Shown here: positions 34,585 through 46,561 of the stretch, piece after piece
Numbering within the stretch: the first letter of the stretch is position 1
Layout of the letters: every line of letters starts with the position of its first letter
Source of the DNA: Umbelopsis ramanniana AG
Taxonomy: Eukaryota > Mucoromycota > Umbelopsidomycetes > Umbelopsidales > Umbelopsidaceae
Direction of reading: 5' to 3'
Assembly: GCF_025399195.1 (NCBI RefSeq)
Contig: NW_026252102.1
Span: 248,001 to 312,000, forward strand
DNA: 64,000 nucleotides
Notes under the pieces: generated by a model
The model's input: the letters and a program-made list of their open reading frames with translations, nothing else
The model's database searches: none
What the model was told of the DNA's origin: nothing
Translations under genes and position numbers: made by a program

Positions 34585-36952
34585 ATGGATACAGAAGCGG
34601 AACGCTCTAATTCTATGGGTGATGAACGCTCTAATTCTGTGGGTGATGAAAAGCACACCGTTCAACATACTACTGTGACAGAGGGCAGCAAGCTCGACGA
34701 TAGAGCAGAAACATCTCACATTGATCACCACAAGCCTACTGTTGAAGAAATGGAAGGGTCTGGGGGACTGAAAGGTCTCCTAGCCAATCCTTTCGTGTTC
34801 GCTACTGCAGTCTTTGCATCGCTCGGAGGTCTCCTGTTCGGATGTAAGTTATAACTTGTGCATTTATGTGAGCTGGTATACATGCATGCTTATCCTGGCA
34901 TCGCATATGTCGATATACAGATGATCAAGGAGTAATCTCTGGAGTGTTGGTTATGCCTGTAAGTGATGCTATCTGATATCAATTCCTTTCGTAAAATGTT
35001 CGATCCCGATATTCAATCAATTTCTTTTTTTAAAAGCACTTTATGGCGACGTTCCCATTGAATCCTACTGAGAAAGGCTTTGTCGTGGCCATCTTAGAAT
35101 TGGGATGTTGGGCAGGCGCTTGGTTTGCCGGGTACTTTGCAGACAAGATTGGCCGAAAATTTACTATAGTTCTTGGAACCGTCATCTTCTTATTGGGCGC
35201 TTCTTTGGTATGTCTCGAACACATAAAATTGATCGACTTGGACAACTTCCTCATTTATGAAACATTATGCATTTATTGTTCCCACAGCAAGCTGGAGCTC
35301 AAAACATCAGCTTTTTGTTCGGTGGTCGTTTCGTATGTGGCTTGTCTATCGGTATCTTGAGTATGGTCGTGTAAGTCCACCATTTTGTCCCCAACTACGT
35401 TTGGCGTTTTTTACCCCACAAATTCCATGTTTTGAAACATGTGGCTTCCTTTTCGCCCAGACCCCTTACTAACTTTGACCTTACCTGCTTTAGCCCACTG
35501 TACCAAAGCGAGATCAGCCCTCCTGAAATCCGTGGTTCTCTCGTTGCCCTACAACAATTTGCTATCACTGGTACGTTGCTTATGCCTTACCTAAATTATC
35601 CCAGCGATGTTGCTCATCGTCTAACTCTTTCTGTTCAGTTGGTATCTTGATCTCCTTCTGGATTGACTATGGTACAAGTACGATTGACAGCGATGTCCAA
35701 TGGAGACTTCCTCTCGCTTTACAGCTCATCATTGGATTGATCCTCGGTGTGGGCATCCTCTTCTTCCCATTCTCGCCAAGATGGTTGATGTCGCAAAACA
35801 GAGAGGAAGATGCTTTAAGGGTACTCAGTCGCCTTCGACGTTTGCCTCCTGATAATCCGATCGTTGAAGAAGAGTGGAGAGAAATCAAGGCTACAGTTGA
35901 ATTTGATCGTCAAATCGAAAGAGAAAAGTACCCTCAGCATATCAACAATGGTGCAAAGGGTCGATTCATGATTGGTCTTGGTGGCTACCGTGACTTATTC
36001 AGAAAAGGCATCTTCAAGAGATTATGGCTGGGATGTGCTCTACAATTTTTCCAGCAATTTACTGGAATCAATGCTATCATTGTACGTTTTGTTCGACTGC
36101 TCATGTTAAATGAATAGCATTGCTTACTCATAATTTGCCCCATCGTTAGTACTATGCACCCACCATTTTCCAATCTATTGGTTTGACTGGTACAGCCGTG
36201 CCTCTCCTTGCTACTGGCATCGTTGGTGTCGTAAACGTTGTATGCACTATCCCAGCTGTCCTATTCCTCGACCAGTTCGGCCGACGAAAAGCTCTACTGG
36301 TTGGTGCTTTCTTCATGGCCATTTCTCACATTATTATTGCCATCATTGTCGGCCTCTTCGAGAACGACTGGCAAGCTCACACTACTGCAGGTTGGGTTGC
36401 TGTCGCTTTTGTCTACTTCTTCATTGGTAAGTCAATGCTGGACTTGAATTCAAATCTTTATTTTGTAACATGGTATACTCATTAATGTTACAGCCAATTT
36501 TGCCTACTCTTGGGGACCTATTGGTAAGAGAAAAATATCATATTTTGTGGCTGCGAGGGAAACTGTTCTTTAACATCACGGCCTATATTGCAGGATGGGT
36601 ATATCCCAGTGAAATTTTCCCATTACGAATCCGTGCAAAGGCTATGTCGGTAACCACATCAGCCAATTGGATGTGCAACTTCATAATAGGTCTCATCACA
36701 CCACCTATGATTGCCTCATTACGATTTGGAACTTATGTATTCTTTGCTGCATTCACTGTGATAATGTTCTTCTGGGTATTATTCTTCGTTCCTGAAACCA
36801 AGGGAAGAAGTTTGGAAGATATGGATCAAGTATTCGGTGATAAATCAGCCGTACATGATGCTGAGCTTATGGACCACATCCAAGCGCAAGTCCATGAGCA
36901 TGATGCCCCACCAACTGCTGCAGTCAAACAGGAAAGAGATGATTTGGAATAA
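34585..36952 (+). CDS. MFS sugar (hexose) transporter
   Basis: Nine exons: 34585-34843, 34921-34958, 35037-35207, 35288-35370, 35494-35570, 35639-36081, 36150-36426, 36494-36523, 36594-36952; 578 aa. Sugar-porter signatures are present: GGLLFGYDQGVISG in TM1, GYFADKIGRK and DQFGRRK in the two loop 2-3/8-9 motifs, PLYQSEISPPEIRGSL after TM4, QQFTGINAI in TM7, and PETKGRSLEDMD after TM12. Expected plasma-membrane proton-coupled or facilitative hexose uptake. The first ~65 residues form an unusually long Ser/Glu/His-rich cytosolic extension with a duplicated 8-residue unit. The substrate cannot be fixed from sequence. Confidence 0.93.
34600..34647 (+). repeat. Two-copy 24-bp tandem repeat in the transporter N-terminus
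   Basis: Two consecutive 24-bp units differing at one base encode ERSNSMGD and ERSNSVGD. The reading frame is kept, suggesting a recent in-frame duplication in the cytosolic tail. Confidence 0.85.
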
Positions 36953-37567
36953 GTTAGCCTATATCGATTATAACTTCCTGACATCAGTTCCCCCCCCCCC
37001 TTTTTTTTTTATTCTTCTTTATTACGGGTGCGAGCTGCCAACCTGCCCATACCTATGTTTACCTATTCTTTATTCGCCTCTTTCTTCTCAATATTATACT
37101 ACTGTAGTCTGGATATCTTAACTTCATATCCACAATATATGGTTGTCACCATGTGTTCTAGTATGGAATAAAACATGATATGCTGCCTATCGCAAGCGAC
37201 GGCAATACAAATATGGCATGTCTGCTGTAATTAGTGTGGGAAGTGCAATGAAAGCAGTGTATGCTGTGCATCGGGTCAAGAGATATGACGTGCATGATAC
37301 AAATACGCCTGTCTGTAAATGTATGCATACGCTGATTACAATACCATTGGCCTTTTCGATAACGATGTCATCGCGGCAGGTAAAAGCAGGGTTTGCAAAG
37401 GTCCTGCATCGGCAAAGGAGTTACGCATCTAACCACAGGAAAGGGAGAGTCTCAATTATTTTCGTGCTATCGCTCCAGCACTCTTTATTACAAGGCTTTT
37501 TGAAAACAAAATTACAGTACGCACAATACAGTAAACCAAACGTCAAATATGTACATGTGTGTTGAAT
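36953..37567. other. Convergent spacer between hexose transporter and EAF3
   Basis: About 615 bp between two 3' ends. It includes adjacent C and T homopolymer runs near 36990-37010. Open frames here (up to 115 codons) have no family resemblance. Confidence 0.4.
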
Positions 37568-38905
37568 CTACACGGTGAACAGTCGGTTCTGTTCTTGTTG
37601 TATGAAGCTGCATATGAAAATGGTCAATGCGATCCATTATTTTCATCGTAATATTTAGAATTAGCGATATCGTACCTTAACACATCAAGAAGATAGTCTC
37701 TCAGCATAAGAGCAGAATCAGGATCTACGTTGCTGTTAGCAATTAAGCGAGGCATTTGCACTGAGTTTTAGAACGAAGAAGTCAGTAATGCAGTCATCAG
37801 AGTGAGTGCCTGGAGGCATAGAAAGAGCCGATGTTTACCGAATAATCGCAAGAAGTGCTCTACGCCATAAATGTCTGAAGGTAAAGCAGAATCATTTTTC
37901 GCCATGATATCTGCATGTTGCTTTCGTTCAGATCGATAAAGAAGGGAATCTTCTAATGTTTTGTTGAAGTACAGCTTGATACCACGAACCACTTCAGTTA
38001 ACAGCTCATCGGTCGCTCTGATTATTCCGGTTAGTGGCAATGCACCTTGATGCTATCACGTATCATTGAAAGTTCATACCCATTACGCTTGCTAGCTTTC
38101 ATAGCATGATCCAAGTAGTCTTCCAAGATGTCCGATACATTAGGTTTTCGTGGAAGGGGTATGAGCTAGATGACGGTTTGGTTAGTACTAAACATTATGG
38201 TAAAGGGAGAGATAGTCTTTAAACTGCACACACCTTTTGGGTTTTTGTAACATTCTCCCAATCATCCACCAAGAAACCTTTGAGCTGCTCCGGAATATCC
38301 AACTTGACTTCTACCTTGTTCATCAATTCCTCCTCCTGCAATCCATACGTTAACACTTTCTTAACATATCGTGTCAAAATCCTCATGCATTTGTGACCGC
38401 GTACCTTCGCCTTGTCAAGACTCGAGTCCCTGGCTCGCTTTCTACCTCGCGATTCGCCGTCATGCGACTTTTCTGTTGTAATGGATGTTGAAGTTGATGA
38501 CCGTGCTGGCTTCTTTCTGTTATGTGCCTCTTTCAACTGTGTCTGTTTCTGCAGATTCGTCTCCGTCCACTTCAATACGCGATCTTCAGGCACCCACTCA
38601 TCCCAGCTATCCAAAACGCTGTTAGTCGCGAATATGCCTCCATAACAGTTCTTCAAATGCTAACTCACGTCTGCTTCCATCTTCTATAATGGACGAAATA
38701 ATGCGGTCCATGTCTTCCCTCTTCGTCCACATTAGCGCTTTTCAATACCTAGTTTGGCAATGTTGCAAGTCAGCCGTCGCGATCGTAACGTATTTCGTAT
38801 GACTCGGCTCGTTTCTGTGATTCTCACCTTGGCTTCATACAGCATTGGACCATGATAGCAAAGAACACGCTCATCGTCTGCAAAGGTCGGTACCTCCTTT
38901 GGCAT
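37568..38905 (-). CDS. EAF3: Eaf3/MRG15 chromodomain-MRG protein
   Basis: Eight exons: 38905-38828, 38748-38669, 38606-38405, 38335-38234, 38165-38080, 38017-37839, 37760-37676, 37607-37568; 283 aa. The chromodomain reads ERVLCYHGPMLYEAKVL...YFVHYRRWKQTWDEWVPE, with the H/Y/Y/W/W aromatic cage that binds methylated histone H3 Lys36. A basic linker with an NLS-like RGRKRAR follows. The MRG domain (KVEVKLDIPEQLKGFLVDDW, LPRKPNVSDILEDYL, GVEHFLRLFVQMPRLI) ends in a short tail. Eaf3 is shared by the NuA4 acetyltransferase and Rpd3S deacetylase complexes. One junction (38080/38017) was chosen because the nearer acceptor breaks the frame. Confidence 0.92.
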
Positions 38906-40664
38906 TCCGTCTGAGATTTGTTTCGCGATTACAGCTTTTTCCGGCTTCAGTATAACGAATTTGTGGAAAATTGTCAAAGTCAGATCACCGCGAGTCATGT
39001 CACGTTTCTTCACAATATTGACAAGTATCATAAAATCAGCGACCCACTTATAAATCTCACTCAGAACAATCAATCAATCATATGGCAAGGAGAACCGTTT
39101 GATGAGCGTTGCAAGAACAAAAATTCAAGTATGAACATGTTAAAAAATAGGGTTTCGAAAAGAAATATTCCTTGCAGATTGAACTGTAATAAGCCCAAAA
39201 CAAAAGGTTTGTCATGGGACATAGTAGTTGGACACTGTACTTCAATGGCTTGTTTTTCAGGCGAGCCACATTCTGGATGAATGTCGCCTGAGTTGAAATC
39301 TAATTCCAAACTATAGATCATGCCGCTGATTGATTTTCTCAGATGTTGGTGTAAGAAATAATCTCTATATGGCGAACCCCCAGCAGCCAATATAATCTCA
39401 ATTTAGCACCCACATTCGTGTATGCTCGAAGTGATATAACAAAGAAGTAGCATGAATATATATCTTTTATGTGTAGAACGAAGAGCACAATGGTTTGCAA
39501 AGCAATTGTTGCATATCTCAGTCGCTGCGCCATGTTGAATCCTTTGCAGTCAAATATTCCTTCTTCAACCTTACTCAATGTTGTATATCAAATGACTATG
39601 AGCTCACACGAGTATCAAATTGTTTGCACGGTGTGGCTATGCAATTTAAACTAGATCGATTACTTGGTAAATTCTCGCTCCAAAGTTATGTTAGATGCCG
39701 ATCATAGTATTACGGTTTGTCGGCATGACCCTGGTATGATGGTCTAACTGAACTCACGGGTCAAAACACGATGCGCGAAGAAAATTTCAAGTCGAGTAAG
39801 GAGATCATCTCCCGCGTAACGCTACGACCAGCCTACAGTCCCTTGTTATTACCGATCGATAATGCTGCAAAGTGTCTCTTTTTAGTCAAAGGTAAACCGA
39901 CCAATGTAAGCTCAATCAGATCCGCCCATTCTTGGTTTGTTTGCCTTGTTCCACACGCAATCCAATTGGAACCCGTGCATCGTAACCCGTGAGATACTTA
40001 GAAAGCTCAATGATCACAGGATTGTATTCTCAATATTTCTTTTGATTGAATTTTGCTTCGGATGTCCAAGTCCAATATCAAATACGAACACATATATTTA
40101 TTATTTATGTGGACTTCATTTTACTTTTTTCGTGTGAGCGGGCGGAGAACTTTGAGTTTTTAGTGATCAATTGTCATGTGGCTCACGAACCACTTTGTGG
40201 TCATAAGCCGATAGTAGGGACCAAAGTGGAGGAAGAATTTATCGATTACTAAAATTTGGAGTCGAGCCAGGGAGTGGTATCGATTAGAGAAAGCACAATC
40301 TTGGAGATGTGTACCGTTTTTTTTTTAATCGATATGATTTTTGGCACGTGGAGTACTGGAATAAAGGGAAACACAAATGCAGTGTCAGCAGAGTGTAACC
40401 ACTGTTTGAATATAATATTGGGGTCCAAGATCAGATGAGCACTATCTATCACATCAGACTGTTGCTGCTACTATTCCGTAAAAAAAACATACACATCATC
40501 ACCATTATTTCGTTTAACCAGTGGACCTTTGTTGATGGTGTATCAGAAGAAGTTGATGTTACCCAGTATTTTAATAGATCGACACACCTGATCTCCATCT
40601 CTTCTCTCTTCTCTTCTTCATTTTCTCGGGCTCAATTATTACCACGCAAAGAAAATCATAAGAA
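38906..40664. other. 1.76 kb divergent intergenic region
   Basis: It holds the promoters of EAF3 (minus) and TPS2 (plus). Minus-strand frames at 39578-39339 and 39390-39070 (79 and 106 codons) overlap and start with a hydrophobic segment. They could be pieces of an unrecognised small gene, but no splice pair or family match convinces me. Confidence 0.35.
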
Positions 40665-43630
40665 ATGAGCACCGATAATCAACAAATTTATGGGTCAGTT
40701 GAAGGATCTTCTGCTGCTGCTACTACAAAACTGACGCCCGACAGAGTCGCCAAGTTTTTGCCCTTGTCCGCAAAAGGGATCAATTCCGATGGCAGAATCA
40801 TTCATGTTACGCATCAAATTCCATTCAATATTATTCGAAAACAAAAAGAATTTATGGTTGTCGCCGAGGCTCTTCCATCGCCCCCCGGTACTCCCCCACG
40901 GGGTAAACAGGATACGACAGAAATCTCGGTTGAGGCCAACTCCGCAAAGGAACAATGGCTATTCGTTCATCGCCGAGGCCATTCTGCAATGTACTCCGGT
41001 ATCCAGAGTGTTTCACAAGAAAGAGAATCAATTCACATTGGTTGGACCGGCAATATTCATGAGCAGCACACCAAGCGCGTTGTGAATGACATCCATGATG
41101 ATGACAAGAAAACCTTGACGAAGCTACTTGAAGAGAAGAGCATTGTGCCTATTTTTTTGGACAAGAAACAATCGCACAATCATTATGAAGGATACTGCAA
41201 ATCGAGTATGACCACCTTTTTTTATGAATGCTATTATAATTTTTGAGTCTTATGAAAATTCTCTCAACAGCACTTTGGCCACTTTTCCACTACCTGACCT
41301 GGAGCAAAGCCTCTGATGGCAGAGAAGAGAAAGTCAACTGGGAGGATTATGTCGCTGTAAACACACAATTCGCACAGTGCATCGCTTCCCAATATCGTCA
41401 AGGAGACAAGAGTGCGTATATAGGATCTGACAGACCGCATGGTCTTTTTTTATTTACCTCACTAACCTGTCCGTTCTACATCGTTAGTCTGGATCCAAGA
41501 CTATCACTTGCTATTAGTGCCAGAATTACTACGTGCCCTCGTTCCAGAGGCTCCCATCGGGCTGTTCTTTCACGTTCCCTTTCCTAGTTCGGAACTCTTC
41601 CGTTGTTTGTCCAGTAAGTTAAAAGAACCTCCGTAGACAGCTTTGACGTTTGATCTAACCGTGGGAAATTAGCTCGCAAACAAATCCTGACCGGCCTTCT
41701 AGGTGCTGATTTGATTGGATTTCAGGTGATTTCATTGTTGACGGGTGTACTATTGCAAAATTAGTTGCGCAAACTCATACGGTTTTTTCAAAGACGTTTT
41801 CATACGCAAGGCACTTTATTTCCTCCTGCACTCGTGTGCTTGGCCACGAATCTACTCCTTTGGGAGTCAACGCTGCTGGTCACATCGCCTCCGTTTGTAC
41901 CATTCCCATAGGGATCAATGCTCAGCATGTCGATGTCCTAAGAAATTCCCCTGGTGTGATTGCAAAGGTAGAGTCTATCCGTGAGACCTACAAGGGAAAG
42001 AAGATCATCGTAGGACGTGATAAGTTGGATGTTACCAAAGGAGTGATTCAAAAGCTCTCTGCCTTTGAGAAATTTTTGGAAATGTACCCTCAATGGAGAG
42101 ACAAGGTTGTGCTGATCCAAGTCACCACCCCAACTCACTCCAACAACTCGGGATTGGAATCCAAGATCTCTGATCAAGTCAGTCATATAAACAACACTTA
42201 CGGATCCTTTGAATTTCTTCCCATCCACTACTATCATCAAGATGTTGATCCTGACCAATATTATGCGCTGCTATCGGTGGCTGATCTTGCTTTGATCACT
42301 AGTGTTCGTGATGGAATGAACACCACAAGCTTAGAGTACATTATGTGCCAGCAGGAGCGCAAGAGCCCACTGATCCTTTCGGAATTTACAGGAATGGCCG
42401 GCAGTTTGAGTGCTGCCATGATGGTTAATCCTTGGAATTTTGCTGGCGTTGCAAAGGCTATAGACACCGCATTGTCCATGCCGCTAGAAGACAAGATAAC
42501 CCGTCATACTGTGAGCACCCAATCTTTGTTCACCTAAAATGTAATCCACGATACTAACCACATCGCTTTATTTCAGCAATTGTTTGATCATGTTAAGAAC
42601 AACACGTCTGAATTCTGGGCCCAGACCTTTGTTAAGCAGCTCCAGGTCATTCGGGAACAACCCTTCCAATTCAGCAGAACCCCATTGTTGGACTATCAAA
42701 AGTTGAAGGCTGATTACGATAAGGCTAACAAGAGGATCATGTTTTTTGACTACGATGTAAGTTCAATATAACCAGAATTAAAATGACCAGCATTTCAAAT
42801 ATTTCCAAGCTTACCTCTCTGCAATAATAGGGTACATTGACCCCTATCGTATCAGTCCCATCTGCCGCTTTGCCACCCAAGGACATGTCTGAATACCTTC
42901 AGATTTTGTGCGATGACCCTAAAAATGAGATATGGGTGATTTCTGGTAGAGACCAGGAGTTTCTTGAGAAATGGCTAGGAGGTATTCGCAACCTCGGATT
43001 CAGCGCTGAACACGGCTGTTTTATGAAACAACCTAATTCTGATAATTGGATCAACATGCTGGAAGACGTTGACATGTCATGGAAGAATGACGTGCTGAAG
43101 ATTTTTGATTACTACACTGAGCGTACACAGGGAAGTTTTGTGGAGCACAAAAAATCTTCTATTACCTGGCATTACAGACTAGCTGATCCACAATACGGGT
43201 AACTTATCAAGCCTTTATATCGTGGTTAGCTTCCGCATGCTGTACTAATACTCATCTCTCATTTAATAGATTGTTCCAGGCTCAAGAGTGCCAAAACCAT
43301 TTGGAAAACGCTCTTTTGTCGAAGTTACCCGTCGAAGTCATGGTTGGCAAAAAAAATCTGGAAGTCCGTCCATTGGCCATCAACAAGGGAGAAATTGTCA
43401 AGAGATTATTGGCATTAAGCCCAGAAGTTGATTTTATCGCGTGCGCTGGCGACGACAAGACAGATGAAGACATGTTCCGAGCTCTGTGTGCTTCCCCCGT
43501 GGGCGATTCATGTTACGCAATTACTGTGGGTCCTTCAGATAAGAAGACATTGGCCAATTGGCATGTGGAAAACAGTGAAGACATTGTTCAAGCTCTTGGA
43601 CTAATGGCTGGTGCAGCCAACGGTCAGTAA
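40665..43630 (+). CDS. TPS2: Trehalose-6-phosphate phosphatase with GT20 domain (Tps2)
   Basis: Eight exons: 40665-41205, 41271-41411, 41488-41613, 41673-41725, 41794-42510, 42577-42756, 42831-43198, 43270-43630; 828 aa. An N-terminal extension of ~50-100 residues precedes a trehalose-phosphate synthase-like GT20 domain ([62 protein letters not shown]). The C-terminal HAD-type phosphatase has motif I DYDGTLTPIV, motif [13 protein letters not shown] and motif [13 protein letters not shown], all intact. The enzyme dephosphorylates trehalose-6-phosphate to trehalose in the cytosol. In Tps2 proteins the GT20 part is usually inactive and structural. Here [10 protein letters not shown] replaces the usual DGMNLVxxEY, which supports this. 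Confidence 0.93.
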
Positions 43631-43803
43631 TCACTGTCAGTATGAATGATATGAAATGGTAGATTTACAATTGTTACGAGTATGAAGTGATGGGAGTGAT
43701 ATAGAAGCAAGTCGAAGCAAATCAAATGTATAATGTATATCCAGAAACTGCATAAAGGCATTCACTTTTTTTTTGTGCCAATTGAAAGGTGTATAAACAC
43801 GGA

Positions 43804-45556
43804 TCATGGCCGGTTTTTGTTATAACGTGAAACAGCATGCTTGTATCTTTTGGAATTTTTCGACGTCGAGGATTCAGCTGGGTCTGACTGGAATTGTCTC
43901 TTTCGTTTTCCATTGTGATTCGAGTGGCCATCATAGTTTCCTTTCTTGCCAGGTCTATCTTCATATCTGCTTCTCCTTCCAGAATCATCTTCATGTCTGC
44001 TCCTCCTTCCAGATTCATCTTCATATCTGCCTCTCTTTCCAGAATATCCTTTCCTCTTATCTTCTTTGTTCAGTGCATGCCTTATCGCCATACGGGAGGG
44101 CCGTGAGTTGCTCAAATGAAAATTTCCCAGACCTTCTAATACATATTGTTTACCACAGGGTCGCTGATCGCCGACGTTGGCTGGAAGCAGTATGAACGAT
44201 GATAAAAGAGAATCTTGCTCTGAAGTCTTCAAGCGTTCATCTAGCAATTGATACGCCTTCTTGAGACCACTTATAATCTTGTCTATCTTCGTACTTGATC
44301 TAGCGACATTGACATCTGGATAGCTCTTAGTCTTCGGTAGCATATACTTCATTGCAACTGTTCAATTCCACCCACCTTCATTGTCAGGATCCTCAACAGC
44401 TATAACTTCTGGGTTCTTCAAAGGACTATTCGTGGACTTGGTATCCTACGAAGCAAAGCAGTAATGGAATGGTCAAAAAGGGATAACAGTTCCTCATTGG
44501 GTGTACAAGCTCTTACCTTTTTGAAAAAGCCACCCTTGTTCTTTAAGAATATGCCAGTATGAACAAAGTCGAATTCAGACCAATACTTGAGGATTCTAAG
44601 AAGCGTATTTCCTAAAGATAAATCTTCTATCTTCACGCCTTTGTCTTCTTCCATCTGTGGAGATGTTATAAACTAAATACGCATTATATCAATAAAAATC
44701 AACCTGCCTGATTACCTGAAAAAAGCGAACGATGAGGCAGATCAAAGTGAAACTGGCCATCCCATTTCGCTTAGTATCCATCATATAAAATGTTGGATGG
44801 TTGTCTAACATCAAGCTTGACAACCCGTGTTTTAATACCAGAAATAAAGGTTTAAGCAATGAATACTCCTCCAGCCACTTTATAGTGGTCGCCGTACTCG
44901 GTGCATCGTTGTTGATGCATATATCAACTTCAATATCGGAATCGTTCAGAGAGAGGGCAAATACTGGTACCTATGGTATACGGATTGTCGAGGTCAGAGA
45001 GGTTTTCAGATAGAAAAAGCTATACATTTTGTTTTAGGTTTGTCTTACTTTCATGTTAGGTCTTGCTACCACATTGGTTCTCGCGTACGTCGTTAATCTC
45101 TTTTTCAGCATAGCTTTACGGAGCTGGCGTAGACTGAACGCTATAGTGTCGGTAGACATTTCGCGTGGGATTTTTACGCATATATCGACGTCGCTAAATC
45201 AGGCATTGAGGTCAACTATTGTACATAGGCAAATGCATATTATACGGCGATGACTTCCATACCTACAAGGTAGTTCCAGTCCAGTAATGATAGAGCCGTA
45301 AGCATGAATGGAACTACTAGGAAACTCTTCTTTGACTATCTTAGTCACTTGGCTCAAAGCTTCGTTCCGTAATTGCGCTTCCTTTTTTGTAGGCTGAATG
45401 TAGGTTATGAATTCTTGAATTTCCTTTGACAAACTGCAATTCAAGCATTCTTCAGAATCCAGTGTCAGTTCAAGTATAAGCCTGTGTCAATGCTGCTTAC
45501 CGTTCCTCAGGATCCTTGCAATTAACAGATTCCTGAATCCACGGACTTGTTCTCAT
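43804..45556 (-). CDS. TRF4: Trf4/Cid14-type non-canonical poly(A) polymerase
   Basis: Seven exons: 45556-45501, 45433-45263, 45193-45049, 44970-44716, 44654-44517, 44445-44376, 44315-43804; 448 aa. The catalytic beta-nucleotidyltransferase region shows GSIITGLELPCSDVDICVKI, with the GS motif and two Asp, and the third Asp in SDIEVDICIN. The PAP-associated domain contains FDFVHTGIFLKNKGGFF and the EDPDNEDVNVARSS signature, joined across an intron. The C-terminus is basic and carries a short tandem repeat. Trf4-type enzymes add short A tails to aberrant nuclear RNAs within TRAMP and feed them to the exosome. It is shorter at the N-terminus than yeast Trf4. A seemingly possible 18-nt intron in exon 6/7 was rejected for a normal 60-nt one. 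Confidence 0.9.
43951..44040 (-). repeat. Three 30-bp imperfect tandem repeats in the TRF4 C-terminus
   Basis: Three consecutive 30-bp units, each differing at a few bases, encode a 10-residue charged unit of the type EDxSGRRSR. The charged Arg/Asp/Glu/Ser repeat is likely disordered and could aid RNA binding or nuclear retention. Confidence 0.85.
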
Positions 45557-45817
45557 GTTTCGTTAGAGGTTCGTAGTTGCACCCGGCGTTCGATAATTTT
45601 TTTTTTTCCCCTTCGCGTCCCCAAAAAAATCTTGGGAAGTGTTGCACTCTTTCCCTTCCGACACTCAACATGGCATTATCGGTTCAGAATCAGTTTATAA
45701 TGGTCAAGCCAAAGGATAACGATATATAATTTTTTAGAGAAACGATTGGATTTTCAATGTCATTTATACTAAGCATACCAGTGCTGGTGTAAATACTAGG
45801 AGAAAGTCTTGATTTCA

Positions 45818-46102
45818 CTATTCTTTTGCGAGAAGGTTGTGATTTTCCGTCTCAGTCTCTTCATCAATAGTCTGCATAGTCTCAACAGAGCAAACTGAAC
45901 GTCTCTGCCGCGTAATGGTTCGCTTTATACTTTCTTGTTCATTTTCGTCCAGTAGGAAGGAGTGCTCATTGCTATGATCTTCTTCACTATCCGCCATATT
46001 CACTTGCGATACTTCTGCATAGTAATATTGGGAGCGTGATTGGGGGTACATCTCTGTGATGAAGCGATGCAACTTCGTGTTTAATGAATTGAAAAGTGCC
46101 AT
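45818..46102 (-). CDS. Possible small acidic protein of unknown function
   Basis: Open frame of 94 codons with natural-looking composition (MALFNSLNTKLHRFITEMYP, then an acidic/Gln/Thr stretch with RQRRS). It lies alone between LST8 and TRF4 on the same strand, where a gene of this size would fit. There is no signal peptide, membrane segment or known motif. It may be a real small gene or a chance frame in the TRF4 promoter. Confidence 0.4.
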   Translation of the reverse strand: MALFNSLNTKLHRFITEMYPQSRSQYYYAEVSQVNMADSEEDHSNEHSFLLDENEQESIKRTITRQRRSVCSVETMQTIDEETETENHNLLAKE

Positions 46103-46561
46103 AATCTAGCAAAGTTGAAGACAAGAAGCCAAGGCAACCGATCAACCCAAACCGATTAGCATTTTAAGAATGAGCATTAGCTGAGTTACCCCTTTTTTGT
46201 AGTCGTGCATACGTGTTATGGTTTTACGTTCCTACTGCCAAGGTTTAATTGACTCTGGAGTTGATACTGGAAATGAATGTAATGAAAGTGTTAATTTATC
46301 CAATAAATGTTTTGACAAATGCAACTTTATATCAGCAGTATTCTTCCAAACAGCTGCCGTCTATACAAACAAGAAAATGATATCATGTTAGTTGGCCTGG
46401 TCTCCTTTCGAAGGTACACCATTACATTGGGTCCCCAGGACAACACAGGGCATAAAGGGGGAGGGTATTATGGTTTGTTCTTTCGAAGGTCATCCCACAC
46501 ACACAAACAGAACGGTCATTACTGAGAAAATGGAACATTATTTGCAAAAATTCTGTTATTA

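Noticed and set aside
43806-44195. 129-codon plus-strand ORF over the TRF4 tail
   Set aside because: Phe/Ser/His-rich shadow of the charged repeat on the other strand.
44358-44375. 18-nt GT...AG stretch as an intron in TRF4
   Set aside because: Far below the intron sizes seen here; a 60-nt intron sharing the donor restores the conserved PAP-domain signature.
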